Assembly (NCBI GenBank): GCA_025359205.1
Contig: JANYHD010000014.1
Span: 1 to 63,629 of the forward strand
Reading direction: 5' to 3'
DNA from: Gammaproteobacteria bacterium
GTDB lineage: Bacteria > Pseudomonadota > Gammaproteobacteria > Steroidobacterales > Steroidobacteraceae
DNA: 63,629 nucleotides
Under the pieces are notes generated by a model, which saw only the letters and a list, made by a program, of their open reading frames with translations, ran no database searches and was not told the origin of the DNA. The position numbers and the translations under genes are program-made. How positions within the stretch are numbered: position 1 is the first letter of the stretch; the number at the start of each line of letters is the position of its first letter. Shown one piece after another: positions 48,812-57,988 of this stretch.

Positions 48812-49945
48812 TTAGCCCAACAGGTTTTTCAGCGTCTGCAGGTACATCGCGTGCAGCGCGTCGATGTCCGCGACGCGCACATGTTCATTGACCTTGTGGA
48901 TGCTCGGGCTCGGCACTCCCAGTTCAACCACTTCAGCGCCCATGACGGCGATGAATCTTCCATCGGAGGTGCCGCCGCCGGTGGACAGCTGCGGCGTGCG
49001 TCCCGACACTTTGTTGACTGCGTCACTGACCTCCGCCACCAGCTTGCCGGGGCGCGTATAGAACGGCTCACCCGAGTGGAACCAGTCAAGCGTGTAGCGC
49101 ACCCGGTGTCGGTCGAGCACTTCCTCGACACTGCGCTTCAGTCCCACCACCGTTTGCACAGGCGCATAACGCAGATTGAAGCGCGCCTTAAGTTCGCCCG
49201 GGATCACGTTAGGAGCGCCGGTTCCGGCGTTGAGATTCGAGACCTGGAACGAAGTCGGCTGGAAATGCTGGTTGCCCTCGTCCCAGTTGCGGCCCGCCAG
49301 TTCCGCGAGCGCCGGCGCAAACGCGTGTACCGGGTTCTCGGCCCGCTGCGGGTAGGCGATGTGTCCCTGCACGCCATGCACGGTGAGCCGGCCCGAAAGT
49401 GAGCCACGCCGACCGATCTTGAGGGTGTCACCGGTCTCGTGTTCGCTCGAGGGCTCGCCGACCACGCACCAATCGATCCCCTGGCCGCGCGCCCGCAAAG
49501 TCTCGACCACGCGCTTCGTGCCGTCGATGGACGGGCCTTCCTCGTCGCTGGTAATCAGGAATGCGATCGAGCCACGCTGCCCGCCACCCTGGGCGATATA
49601 CGCTTCGGTGGCCGTCACCATGGCGGCGAGTCCGCTCTTCATGTCGGCCGCGCCGCGCCCGTAAAGCAGCCCGTCGCGGATCTCCGGCTTGAACGGGTCG
49701 GCCTGCCACTCTTCGAGCGGGCCGGTCGGCACGACGTCCGTGTGGCCGGCAAAACACAACACCGGTGCAGCGTTGCCACGCAGAGCCCAGAGGTTGTCGA
49801 CGACGCCAAAGCGCAGCCGCTCGATGCTGAAGCCGGCTCGCTCCAGCCGGGCAGCAATCAGGTCCTGGCAGCCACCGTCGGTCGGTGTCACCGACATGCG
49901 GGAGATCAGCTCCTGCGTCAATGAAAGTGTCGCGGACGTCGTCAA
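48812..49945 (-). CDS. dapE: Succinyl-diaminopimelate desuccinylase
   Basis: 377 aa from a TTG at 49945 with GGAG 7 bases upstream; this gives the length of E. coli DapE, whereas the TTG at 49975 adds ten residues. Hydrolyses N-succinyl-LL-diaminopimelate in lysine and peptidoglycan synthesis. Di-zinc M20 motifs: CFAGHTDVVPTG (His), GRGAADMKSGLAA (bridging Asp) and TSDEEGPSIDGT (general base Glu). STGGGTSDGRF is the DapE C-terminal signature. It lies between two blocks of phosphate genes on the opposite strand, diverging from the porin. dapD of the same pathway is at 56267. Confidence 0.94.
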   Translation of the reverse strand: MTTSATLSLTQELISRMSVTPTDGGCQDLIAARLERAGFSIERLRFGVVDNLWALRGNAAPVLCFAGHTDVVPTGPLEEWQADPFKPEIRDGLLYGRGAADMKSGLAAMVTATEAYIAQGGGQRGSIAFLITSDEEGPSIDGTKRVVETLRARGQGIDWCVVGEPSSEHETGDTLKIGRRGSLSGRLTVHGVQGHIAYPQRAENPVHAFAPALAELAGRNWDEGNQHFQPTSFQVSNLNAGTGAPNVIPGELKARFNLRYAPVQTVVGLKRSVEEVLDRHRVRYTLDWFHSGEPFYTRPGKLVAEVSDAVNKVSGRTPQLSTGGGTSDGRFIAVMGAEVVELGVPSPSIHKVNEHVRVADIDALHAMYLQTLKNLLG

Positions 49946-49995
49946 TGCGGGTCTCCGGTTGTAACTAAATCGCAATACTCATGTGACACGGATGC

Positions 49996-50013
49996 GTGAC
50001 ACATAACTGTCAC
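49996..50013 (+). promoter_or_regulatory. Pho box controlling the porin gene
   Basis: GTGACACATAACTGTCAC matches the Pho consensus at 15 of 18 positions, and TATAAC (50024-50029) follows after exactly 10 bases. A further GTGACAC copy at 49983-49989 could be an extra half site. The box ends 57 bases before the porin ATG and implies induction under phosphate limitation. On the opposite side it is about 50 bases from the dapE start. Confidence 0.75.
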
Positions 50014-50070
50014 ACAGCGCCCGTATAACGCCAACCCAGTTCTACTGCCTTTAGGAAAGGTGAAGCGCTC

Positions 50071-51495
50071 ATGAAAAAGAACCTGATTGCCGGTTGTGTC
50101 GCCCTGATCGTCGCAGCGACCACGGCGGCTCCCGCGATGGCTGATACTGCCGCCGACCTGGCCGCTGCGCAGGCGCAGATCGATACGCTCAAGCAACAAC
50201 TCGAGCGGCTGGAAGCCACAGTTGACTATCTTAAGGCCAATGCCCTGGCGGAGCGCAAGGAGACTGCGGTCACCGACGCGGACGTCAGCAAGCTCAAGGA
50301 CTCGGCCGCCAAGTACACCTGGAGCGGCGACTTCCGGTTCCGCCGCGAGCTCATCGACGTGGCCAACGACAACGTCTCGCCCGATCACACCCGCCAGCGC
50401 GACCGTGTGCGCGTGCGCTTTGGCGTGCTGGCCAAGGTCAATGACAGGGTCAACGCCAAGCTGCAGTTTTCTACGACCAACGTTGGCAGCGACAGCGCGC
50501 GCTCAACCAACCAGACGCTCGGCACCAGCTGGGACAAGAAGCCGCTGTCGATCGACCAGGCCTACGTCGAATGGAAGCCAAATCCCATGGTCAACGTGCA
50601 GTTCGGCAAGACGCCGCTGCCGTGGACCACGACGGCCAGCTATTTCTGGGACAAGGACCTGACTGCCGAAGGTGCGGCGTTCCGCTTCACGCGCGGGCCG
50701 TTCTTCGCCGGCGCGTACTATGACTGGCTCAACGAGCGCAATTCGGGCACCAGCCAGGCCGCCAGCGCCGACGCAACGATGGCCGGCTTCCAGGTCGGCT
50801 TCAGGCAGTCATTTGGCAACAGCACGCTGACCGCTGCGGCCGCGTACTTCGATATCAACGGCGTACAGGACCAGATCGTCAAGTACAGCCAGACCTCGAC
50901 TGCGAATCTCGTTACCGGCGCCGTGACCACCACCACCTGCACGATCGACGGTGCCTTTGGCAACGGCTTCGGCACGGGTGACAACTCATTCGGCAACACG
51001 ACCTACACCGGCGCGGCGCCGCAGGTTGGCAGTTCGACTTCCTGCGCCCGGCTGCTCAGCGATTTCAACGTGGTTACCGGCCTGGTGCAGCTTGATACCA
51101 AGCTCGGCGCCTATCCCTTCTCGGTGTTCGTCGACTACATGAAGAACAACGCCGCGAAGCTCAATCCGACCGTCAACCGGACGCTCGATTCCGCTTCCGC
51201 CATTGGCTTCACCTTCAACAAGGCCGGCGCACCGGGAACCTGGGAGTTCAGCACGGTGTACGAGCAGAATGGCAAGGACGCGGTCTTTGGCCAGTTCGTC
51301 GATTCGGATTTCGGCGGCGGCACGACCGATGCCAAGGGCTTCTCGTTCAAGGGTGCCTGGGTGCCGGCGACCAACTGGACGCTCAACGGCACCTACTTCC
51401 TCAACAAGCTCAACTATGATGGCGTAGCATCGAACAGCACCAAACACGAGCTCGATTACAAGCGTGTGCAGCTGGATCTGAACTACAAGTACTGA
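50071..51495 (+). CDS. Putative phosphate-starvation outer-membrane porin
   Basis: 474 aa. Signal peptide MKKNLIAGCVALIVAATTAAPAMA-D, then a short coiled coil (residues ~26-57, LAAAQAQIDTLKQQLERLEA) typical of porins that trimerise or touch peptidoglycan. The rest is beta barrel: GDFRFRRELID, QAYVEWKPNPMVNVQFGKTPL, and a final strand YKRVQLDLNYKY ending in an aromatic residue. A Pho box and -10 precede it, and phoU2-pstSCAB follow 18 bases later, so an OprP/OprO-like role in anion or phosphate uptake is likely. Anion selectivity itself cannot be read from sequence. Confidence 0.8.
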   Translation: MKKNLIAGCVALIVAATTAAPAMADTAADLAAAQAQIDTLKQQLERLEATVDYLKANALAERKETAVTDADVSKLKDSAAKYTWSGDFRFRRELIDVANDNVSPDHTRQRDRVRVRFGVLAKVNDRVNAKLQFSTTNVGSDSARSTNQTLGTSWDKKPLSIDQAYVEWKPNPMVNVQFGKTPLPWTTTASYFWDKDLTAEGAAFRFTRGPFFAGAYYDWLNERNSGTSQAASADATMAGFQVGFRQSFGNSTLTAAAAYFDINGVQDQIVKYSQTSTANLVTGAVTTTTCTIDGAFGNGFGTGDNSFGNTTYTGAAPQVGSSTSCARLLSDFNVVTGLVQLDTKLGAYPFSVFVDYMKNNAAKLNPTVNRTLDSASAIGFTFNKAGAPGTWEFSTVYEQNGKDAVFGQFVDSDFGGGTTDAKGFSFKGAWVPATNWTLNGTYFLNKLNYDGVASNSTKHELDYKRVQLDLNYKY

Positions 51496-51513
51496 GGCAG
51501 GTCGCCCACTGCG

Positions 51514-52299
51514 ATGAACGCCGAGGGACTCACGCACCACACCTCCAGCCGCTTCAACGAGGACCTGGAGCGGATTCGCGCCAGCGTGCTGGAGATGGGC
51601 GGGCTCGTGGAGCGTCAGCTCCACGACGCCCTCGGCGGTATCGACAGCGGCGATGCGCATGTCGTGGTGGCGGTTGCGCAGCAGGAACTGCGCATCAACC
51701 AGATGGAACGATCCATCGACGAGGACTGCAGCCGGGTGCTGGCGACCCGTTCGCCGGCCGCGACCGACCTGCGATTGCTGATCGCCGTGCTCAAGACCAT
51801 CACTGATCTCGAACGCATCGGCGACGAGGGTGAGAAGATCGCCACCATCGCCGCGCACATGGCGGCCAGCGAGCGACCGCGCTCGCGGTACCGTGAGCTG
51901 CGGCACATCGGCGCGCTCGTGAGCACCATGGTACGCGATGCGCTCGATGCCTTTGCCCGGCTTGATGCCGATCTCGCCTTCAAGGTGGCGCGGCGCGATC
52001 GCACGGTCGACGAGGAGTACGAGGCGATCCATCGCCAGTGCATCACCTTCATGATGGAGGATCCGCGCACCATCCGGCGTGCGCTCGATACGATGTGGGT
52101 GGTGCGTGCCATCGAGCGCATAGGCGATCATGCGAAGAACATCTGTGAGTACGTGATCTACACGGTGCACGGCAAGGACGTGCGCCACACACGCCTCGAG
52201 GACGCGGAACGCGAGTTACGGCTGGCCGCGGCAGAAGCCGCCGCGGTCGCCGGGCCTGTCATTGAGTTGTCACCCGCCGGTAATAAATTGCCGAGCTAG
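51514..52299 (+). CDS. phoU: Phosphate-signalling protein PhoU, copy 2
   Basis: 261 aa, a close paralogue of the protein at 47567-48295: both share [15 protein letters not shown] near the start, [10 protein letters not shown] in repeat one, and a nearly identical [17 protein letters not shown] to [10 protein letters not shown] stretch in repeat two. It has an extra C-terminal tail of about 20 residues ([19 protein letters not shown]) that contains the pstS Pho box in its DNA. It lies 18 bases after the porin and 45 bases before pstS. The two PhoU copies may have divided roles, one with PhoR and one with Pst. Confidence 0.92.
   Translation: MNAEGLTHHTSSRFNEDLERIRASVLEMGGLVERQLHDALGGIDSGDAHVVVAVAQQELRINQMERSIDEDCSRVLATRSPAATDLRLLIAVLKTITDLERIGDEGEKIATIAAHMAASERPRSRYRELRHIGALVSTMVRDALDAFARLDADLAFKVARRDRTVDEEYEAIHRQCITFMMEDPRTIRRALDTMWVVRAIERIGDHAKNICEYVIYTVHGKDVRHTRLEDAERELRLAAAEAAAVAGPVIELSPAGNKLPS
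52256..52273 (+). promoter_or_regulatory. Pho box controlling pstSCAB
   Basis: CTGTCATTGAGTTGTCAC has a perfect first heptamer and a second half with one mismatch (14 of 18 overall). Exactly 10 bases further, TAAATT (52284-52289) fits a -10. It sits inside the 3' end of phoU2, 72 bases before the pstS ATG. This implies a dedicated phosphate-starvation promoter for pst in addition to read-through from the porin promoter. Confidence 0.75.
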
Positions 52300-52344
52300 G
52301 TTTGTTTGGTTGAAAACCTCAAAGTCTGGAGTGCAAAGGAAGTC

Positions 52345-53340
52345 ATGAACATCAAATTCGCAGCAGCGTTGGTTTCGGTCGGCGTGTTGTCGCTGGCCGC
52401 CGCGAAAGTGGCCAGCGCGCAGACCATCAAGGTCGACGGTTCGAGCACGGTGTTTCCGATCACGGAAGCCGTGGCCGAGGAATACCAGATCCAGAAGCGC
52501 GGCAAGGTGCACGTGACGGTCGGCATCTCGGGTACGGGCGGTGGTTTCAAGCGCTTCTGCCACGGTGAGACCGATATTTCGGACGCGTCGCGTCCGATCC
52601 TGACCGCCGAGATGGCCACCTGTGCGGCCGCCGGCATCAAGTACATCGAGCTGCCGATTGCCTACGATGCGCTGACTATTGTGGTCAACCCGAAGGCAAC
52701 CTGGATCGACCAGGTGACCATCGCGGAACTGAAGAAGATGTGGGAGCCGGCGGCGCAGGGTGTCGTCACGCGCTGGGACCAGGTCAATTCAAAGTGGCCC
52801 AGGCAGCCACTCAAGCTGTTTGGCCCGGGCGCCGATTCGGGCACCTTCGACTATTTCACGGAAGCCGTGAACGGCAAGGCCAAATCCAGCCGAGGCGATT
52901 TCACCGCCAGCGAGGATGACAATGTCCTGGTACAGGGCATCGAAGCAGACTCGAACGGCCTGGCGTATTTTGGCTACGCCTACTATGCAGCGCAGCAGGG
53001 CAAGATGAAGGCCGTCAAGGTCGTGAATTCCAAAGGCGTCGCAATTGGCCCGTCCGAGGCCGCCGTGCTCGACGGTTCCTACAATCCGTTTTCGCGGCCG
53101 CTCTTTATATACGTGAATGCGGCGGCGGCGCAGCGACCGGAGGTAAAGGAATTCGTGGAGTTTTACCTGAGTCAGGGCGCGCAATACGTGAAGGAAGTGA
53201 AATACGTGCCGTTCGTCGCCTCGGCCTACCAGACGGCGCTCGGTCACTTTCACAACAATAAGCTGGGCACGGTCTTCAACGGCACGCCGCAGGTGGGCCT
53301 GAAGGTCGAGGACCTGCTGGCCCGGGAAGCCAAGCTGTAA
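52345..53340 (+). CDS. pstS: Phosphate ABC transporter substrate-binding protein PstS
   Basis: 331 aa from the ATG at 52345 with AAAGGA 4 bases upstream. The signal peptide ends KVASA-QTI. The mature protein starts [16 protein letters not shown], whose GSSTVFP loop binds phosphate, and continues with [16 protein letters not shown] and [12 protein letters not shown], further phosphate-contact segments. It captures phosphate in the periplasm for PstCAB. A strong hairpin follows its stop codon, probably letting pstS mRNA accumulate above pstCAB. Confidence 0.95.
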   Translation: MNIKFAAALVSVGVLSLAAAKVASAQTIKVDGSSTVFPITEAVAEEYQIQKRGKVHVTVGISGTGGGFKRFCHGETDISDASRPILTAEMATCAAAGIKYIELPIAYDALTIVVNPKATWIDQVTIAELKKMWEPAAQGVVTRWDQVNSKWPRQPLKLFGPGADSGTFDYFTEAVNGKAKSSRGDFTASEDDNVLVQGIEADSNGLAYFGYAYYAAQQGKMKAVKVVNSKGVAIGPSEAAVLDGSYNPFSRPLFIYVNAAAAQRPEVKEFVEFYLSQGAQYVKEVKYVPFVASAYQTALGHFHNNKLGTVFNGTPQVGLKVEDLLAREAKL

Positions 53341-53392
53341 CGAGTGGCATTGCGCTGACGATCGGCGCGGCCTGCGCTAGACTGCGCGGCAA

Positions 53393-53425
53393 CGGCGGCG
53401 GAACCCCAACAGGGTTCCGCCGTCG
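53393..53425 (+). repeat. Intercistronic hairpin between pstS and pstC
   Basis: CGGCGGAACCC (53396-53406) and GGGTTCCGCCG (53412-53422) form a perfect 11-bp stem closed by a CAACA loop, extendable by three more pairs (one G-U) to 14 bp. No U tract follows, so it is not an intrinsic terminator. It is well placed to protect the 3' end of processed pstS mRNA and so give more PstS than PstCAB. Confidence 0.7.
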
Positions 53426-53461
53426 CCGAGTCAGCGGCGTACCCGAGCACGTATATAAAGA

Positions 53462-54409
53462 ATGACCGTACCCGCCCCAATGAGCGCTGCGCGTCCCGGC
53501 GCATCCCTGCTGGAGCTCCAGCGTCGCCTGCGCGTGCGCAAGATTCGCGACCACATCGTCGAGGCATTCTTGTTGGCGGCGGCGCTGCTGGCGGTGTTCA
53601 TCACGGCGGCGATCGTGTACATCCTGGTGAGCGAGTCGGTGCCGTTTTTCGCCCATGTATCACTGGTGGATTTCTTTACTGATCGGCTGTGGACTCCGAT
53701 GTTCGACCAGCCGCACTTTGGCATCATGCCTCTGGTCGCCGGCACGCTCGTGACAACTTTCGTCGCGCTCTGCCTGGCCATACCCTGCGGCACGATCATC
53801 GCGATTTACCTCAGCGAATTCGCTCCCTACAAGGTGCGAGAATTGGTCAAGCCGGCCCTGGAGCTGCTGGGCGCGGTGCCAACTGTCGTGTACGGATATT
53901 TCGCGTTGCTGGTGGTGACGCCTTTCCTGCAGCGGCTCATTCCCAGTCTGCCGGGCTTCAACATGCTGAGTGCTGGCCTGGTCATCGGTATCATGATTAT
54001 CCCGTACGTGGCCTCGGTCAGCGAAGACGCCATGCGTGCCGTGCCGAACTACATGCGCGAAGGCAGCTATGCGATGGGCGCTACGCGCATCCAGACTGCC
54101 GTGCGCGTGGTGGTGCCCGGCGCCCTGTCCGGAATTGCCGCCGCCTACATCCTGGGGATCTCGCGCGCGATTGGCGAGACCATGGTGGTGGCGGTGGCCG
54201 CCGGCCTCCAGCCCAACCTGACCTGGAACCCGCTTGAATCCGCGGCAACGATTACTTCGTTCATTGTGCAGGTCAGCCTCGGCGACCTGCCGCACGGCAG
54301 CGTGGGCTACCAGTCGATTTTTGCCGCGGGCCTGGTGCTGATGATTACCACGCTGCTGTTCAATATCGCGGGGTTCTTTCTGACCCGCCGCTTCCGGGAA
54401 GTCTACTGA
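53462..54409 (+). CDS. pstC: Phosphate ABC transporter permease PstC
   Basis: 315 aa with six predicted membrane helices. PLVAGTLVTTFVALCLAIP begins the transport domain and EDAMRAVPNYMREGSYAMGA contains the EAA-type loop that docks on PstB. GISRAIGETMVVAVAAG is the PstC/PstA signature. It forms the inner-membrane channel with PstA for phosphate uptake. TGATG overlap with pstA at 54409 shows coupling. Confidence 0.94.
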   Translation: MTVPAPMSAARPGASLLELQRRLRVRKIRDHIVEAFLLAAALLAVFITAAIVYILVSESVPFFAHVSLVDFFTDRLWTPMFDQPHFGIMPLVAGTLVTTFVALCLAIPCGTIIAIYLSEFAPYKVRELVKPALELLGAVPTVVYGYFALLVVTPFLQRLIPSLPGFNMLSAGLVIGIMIIPYVASVSEDAMRAVPNYMREGSYAMGATRIQTAVRVVVPGALSGIAAAYILGISRAIGETMVVAVAAGLQPNLTWNPLESAATITSFIVQVSLGDLPHGSVGYQSIFAAGLVLMITTLLFNIAGFFLTRRFREVY

Positions 54410-55338
54410 TGAGCGCCGCCAGGATGGTGGACGTGAATATTGAACAGTCGGTCCGGCGCCGCAAGCTGTTCGACCAGCTGTTCGTGCTGGTGGGGATGGC
54501 AATCCTGTTTGCCTCGCTTCTGACGCTCGCGCTGTTGTTCGCCAAGCTCGTGCACGACGGTGCCGCACGCTTCGGCTGGGATTTCTTCACGAATTTTCCG
54601 TCGCGCAATGCAGGGCGTGCCGGGATTCTGTCCGCCTGGGTGGGCACCTGCCTGGTCATGCTGGTGACGGTCGCGGTTGCCATGCCCATCGGGATCGCTG
54701 CGGCGATCTACCTGGAGGAATATGCGCCGAAGAACTGGCTGACGGCGATTATCGAGATCAACGTCACGAACCTGGCCGGTGTGCCGTCCATCATCTACGG
54801 CCTGTTGGCGCTCGGGCTGTTCGTCTACAAGTTTGGGCTTGGCGAGAGCATCGCCGCTGCCGGCCTGACGCTGGCGCTGCTGATCCTGCCCATCGTCATT
54901 GTCGCCACGCGCGAGGCGTTGCGGGCGGTGCCGCGTGCCATCCGCGAGGCGGCCTATGCGCTCGGCGCGACGCATTGGGAGGTGACCGCGGACCACGTGC
55001 TGCCCTATTCGACCGGCGGAATTCTCACCGGCATGATCATCGGCCTGTCGCGCGCGATCGGTGAGACAGCGCCGATCATTACGATCGGCGCGCTGGCGTT
55101 CATCGCGTTCCTGCCGACCCCGCCGGTGCATGGCCAATTCCCGTTCGTATCCTTCACCTGGCTGACGGATCCCTTCACCGTCATGCCGATCCAGATGTTC
55201 AACTGGCTATCGCGCCCGGACCAGGCCTTCCAGGTCAATGCGGCGGCCGCAGGCGCCATCCTGCTATGCATGACGCTACTGATGAACGCCGTGGCCATTT
55301 ACGTCCGCTATCGCTTCCGGAAGAAGATCAACTGGTGA
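54409..55338 (+). CDS. pstA: Phosphate ABC transporter permease PstA
   Basis: 309 aa with six membrane helices. WVGTCLVMLVTVAVAMPIG leads the transport domain, the EAA-type loop is REALRAVPRAIREAAYALGA, and GLSRAIGETAPIITIGA is the diagnostic PstA segment. It pairs with PstC in the membrane; PstB is encoded 3 bases downstream. The start ATG overlaps the pstC stop (ACTGATG). Confidence 0.94.
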   Translation: MSAARMVDVNIEQSVRRRKLFDQLFVLVGMAILFASLLTLALLFAKLVHDGAARFGWDFFTNFPSRNAGRAGILSAWVGTCLVMLVTVAVAMPIGIAAAIYLEEYAPKNWLTAIIEINVTNLAGVPSIIYGLLALGLFVYKFGLGESIAAAGLTLALLILPIVIVATREALRAVPRAIREAAYALGATHWEVTADHVLPYSTGGILTGMIIGLSRAIGETAPIITIGALAFIAFLPTPPVHGQFPFVSFTWLTDPFTVMPIQMFNWLSRPDQAFQVNAAAAGAILLCMTLLMNAVAIYVRYRFRKKINW

Positions 55339-55341
55339 AAC

Positions 55342-56238
55342 ATGAACAGTGAAGCGAAGCCAACCGGTCTCATGCCGGCAACCGACACTGATACCGGCAT
55401 CATCCCGGTGCGGGGGAGTGGCCGTGGCGCGGTGCAGGTGACGGTGGATGAGGCGCGCAGGGCTTTGGCCGTCAATTCACCCATCAAGGCGCGGGCCAGG
55501 GCGCTGAATTTCTTCTACGGCGAGTTTCAGGCACTCAAGAACCTCGACATGGATTTCCGCGAGCGGCAGGTGACCGCACTGATCGGCCCATCGGGCTGCG
55601 GCAAGAGCACCTTCCTGCGCTGCTTCAACCGCATGCACGACCTGACGCCCCTGACACGCTACGAGGGCAGCATCGAGCTGTATCCGGAGAACATCAACCT
55701 CGTGTCGCGCAGCGTGGATCCGATGGAAGTGCGCATGCGCATCGGCATGGTGTTCCAGAAGCCGAATCCCTTTCCAAAAACTATTTTCGAGAATGTCGCC
55801 TATGGCCTGCGCGTGCGCGGCCTGCGTTCGCGCGTGCGGCTGGCCGAGGAAGTGGAGCAGGCGTTGCGCGGCGCCGCGCTTTGGGAGGAGGTCAAGGACC
55901 GCCTGTCCGAGTCGGGCCTGTCGCTGTCCGGTGGCCAGCAGCAGCGCTTGTGCATCGCCCGTGCCCTGGCGACCAATCCGGAAATCCTGCTGTTCGATGA
56001 GCCGACTTCGGCGCTCGACCCGATCGCGACTGCGCGCATCGAGGAACTGATCACCGGTCTACGCGACCGCGTGACGGTCATCATCGTCACCCACAACATG
56101 CAGCAGGCCGCCCGCGTTTCGGATTTCACGGCCTTCATGTACCTGGGCGAGCTGATCGAGTTTGACGAGACCAGCAAGATCTTCACGAATCCCGCCAAGA
56201 AAGCGACGGAAGACTACATCACGGGGCGGTACGGCTAA
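55342..56238 (+). CDS. pstB: Phosphate ABC transporter ATPase PstB
   Basis: 298 aa. Walker [11 protein letters not shown] (residues 81-90), Q-loop [16 protein letters not shown], signature LSGGQQQRL, Walker [14 protein letters not shown] and the H-loop [13 protein letters not shown] are all present. The VFQKPNPFP and FNRMHDL segments are specific to PstB. Compared with E. coli PstB it has about 45 extra N-terminal residues without a recognised motif. It drives PstCA transport and takes part in PhoR signalling. Last gene of the pst unit, convergent with dapD. Confidence 0.95.
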   Translation: MNSEAKPTGLMPATDTDTGIIPVRGSGRGAVQVTVDEARRALAVNSPIKARARALNFFYGEFQALKNLDMDFRERQVTALIGPSGCGKSTFLRCFNRMHDLTPLTRYEGSIELYPENINLVSRSVDPMEVRMRIGMVFQKPNPFPKTIFENVAYGLRVRGLRSRVRLAEEVEQALRGAALWEEVKDRLSESGLSLSGGQQQRLCIARALATNPEILLFDEPTSALDPIATARIEELITGLRDRVTVIIVTHNMQQAARVSDFTAFMYLGELIEFDETSKIFTNPAKKATEDYITGRYG

Positions 56239-56266
56239 GCGCAGCGTGAGCCGCTACGGCTGTGGG

Positions 56267-57094
56267 TCAATCCATCCGCAGCAACTCGTTGATGGAAGTC
56301 TTGGCGCGCGTCTGCGCATCCACCTGTTTGACGATCACGGCGCAATAGAGCGAGTGCGAGCCGTCGCGGGCGGGCAGGTTTCCAGAGACCACGACGGAGC
56401 CGGGTGGCACATGACCGTGCAGGATCCGGCCGCTGGCGCGATCGAGGATGCGGGTGCTCTGGCCGATGTACACGCCCATCGAAATGACTGAGCCGGCGCC
56501 GACGATCACGCCCTCGACGATTTCCGAACGCGCGCCGATGAAGCAATTGTCTTCGATGATTGTCGGGCTCGCCTGCAGAGGTTCGAGCACGCCGCCGATG
56601 CCGACGCCGCCGGAGAGGTGGACGTTCTTGCCGATCTGCACGCCCGAGCCTACTGTGACCCAGGTGTCTACCATGGTGCCAGAGCCGACATAGGCCCCGA
56701 TGTTCACGTAACTGGGCATCAGTACCGTGTTGGGCGCTATGTAGGCGCCGCGGCGGACGATGGCGTGCGGCACGACGCGCACCCCGCCCGCGCTGAGCTC
56801 CGCGTCGGTGGCGGCAGCGTACTTGAGCGGTACCTTGTCGTAGAAACGGGTGTAGCCGGCGTCAATGGCGCGGTTGTCATGGGTGCGGAAGTACAGCAGC
56901 ACGGCCTTCTTGACCCATTCGTTGACCTGCCATGTCCCGGCCACTGGCTCGGCCACGCGCAGTTCGCCCCGATCGAGCAGGTCGATGGTGGCGTCGATGG
57001 CGGCGCTCAGGGCAGCGTCAACCGAGGCTGGCGTCAGCGCCTGGCGTTTCTCGAAGCCCGCTTCGATCAGTGGGCGCAGCTGCTGCGGGTTCAC
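56267..57094 (-). CDS. dapD: Tetrahydrodipicolinate N-succinyltransferase
   Basis: 275 aa, the E. coli length. The C-terminal half is a left-handed beta helix of hexapeptide repeats: [30 protein letters not shown] and [36 protein letters not shown] starts the repeats and [15 protein letters not shown] is typical of the N-terminal domain. Transfers succinyl from succinyl-CoA to tetrahydrodipicolinate in the lysine pathway, upstream of DapE encoded at 48812. Leftward, with the TPR-like gene 11 bases upstream. Confidence 0.95.
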   Translation of the reverse strand: MNPQQLRPLIEAGFEKRQALTPASVDAALSAAIDATIDLLDRGELRVAEPVAGTWQVNEWVKKAVLLYFRTHDNRAIDAGYTRFYDKVPLKYAAATDAELSAGGVRVVPHAIVRRGAYIAPNTVLMPSYVNIGAYVGSGTMVDTWVTVGSGVQIGKNVHLSGGVGIGGVLEPLQASPTIIEDNCFIGARSEIVEGVIVGAGSVISMGVYIGQSTRILDRASGRILHGHVPPGSVVVSGNLPARDGSHSLYCAVIVKQVDAQTRAKTSINELLRMD

Positions 57095-57105
57095 GGCAAC
57101 GGATA

Positions 57106-57795
57106 CTAATGCAGCGCAGCCAGCCTCGCGCGCACTTCTGCGAGGTTGATGCTGGGCGGGGCCAGCGCCAGCACGCGCTGGAGAGCGGCGCGCTCCGCTG
57201 CGGCATCGCCTTCCTCGCGGGCGATCAGCGCACCCTCGTACTGCAGGTGGCCCTGCAGGTCGGGCGGTGCGGCGGAAAAATCCGCGCTCGCCACGGCGCG
57301 CTGGTATTCACGCTTGGCGGCTGCCCGCCGGTGGAATAGAGCCTCGGGCAGTGCAATGAAGGTCGCCATTGCCACGAGCCGCGTCTCCAGCGCCGCGGTT
57401 CCGGAACCAGGCCGGGCGACCACTATTCTGGCGGCGGCGGGCGGGTGATCGAGCAACGCGAGGGCGCGATCGAGCAGGGCAGTGCCCTGGTTGATGAGCT
57501 TGATGCGCGTCCAGGGCGTGAGGCTGTCGCGCGCCTGTAGCGTGAAGGTGCTGCCGTAGTACGCGAGGTACAGCGGGTTCTCGGCATCCTTGCGCAGCAG
57601 CTGTGAAAAGAGCTGCTGCGCGCGTTCGGTGGCGTCATGCGAGCCGGCGCGACCGGCCTCGAACTGGGCCCTGGCGGAGGCAAAGTCCGCCACCAGGGCC
57701 GCGAGCCCGGCTGCACTGGCCGTGCCGGCCAGCCCCAGGGCGATGATGGCCACGGCGCGGAGGCGCCCATTCTTCTGTAAGCCAAAAGTAATCAT
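57106..57795 (-). CDS. Secreted or membrane-anchored TPR-like protein of unknown function
   Basis: 229 aa with one N-terminal hydrophobic segment ([21 protein letters not shown]) that could be a signal or anchor. The rest is helical and Ala-rich, with TPR-like spacing: [51 protein letters not shown] and [20 protein letters not shown]. No catalytic motif. It precedes dapD by 11 bases in the same direction, but nothing else ties it to lysine synthesis. Function unknown; TPR folds generally hold protein partners. Confidence 0.6.
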   Translation of the reverse strand: MITFGLQKNGRLRAVAIIALGLAGTASAAGLAALVADFASARAQFEAGRAGSHDATERAQQLFSQLLRKDAENPLYLAYYGSTFTLQARDSLTPWTRIKLINQGTALLDRALALLDHPPAAARIVVARPGSGTAALETRLVAMATFIALPEALFHRRAAAKREYQRAVASADFSAAPPDLQGHLQYEGALIAREEGDAAAERAALQRVLALAPPSINLAEVRARLAALH

Positions 57796-57988
57796 GTGCA
57801 GGTATGGACCGTCAACAATAAGGGTGGTTCATGATAGTGGAGGCAGGCGCGGATCTTGACGGCAGGCGCGATTCCTGCGCACCGGTTCGCGCTGTCGCAA
57901 CCGGGCGACGTCACGCTCCCGCAACTTTGGATGCCTACGTTGGTCGTAGCGTTGGATTGCGGGCCGACCGCGAGTAAAGTGAGGCACT

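Noticed and set aside
57796-57988. Pho box upstream of the OlsF-like gene
   Set aside because: CTGTCGC near 57891 has no second half at the required 11-base spacing.
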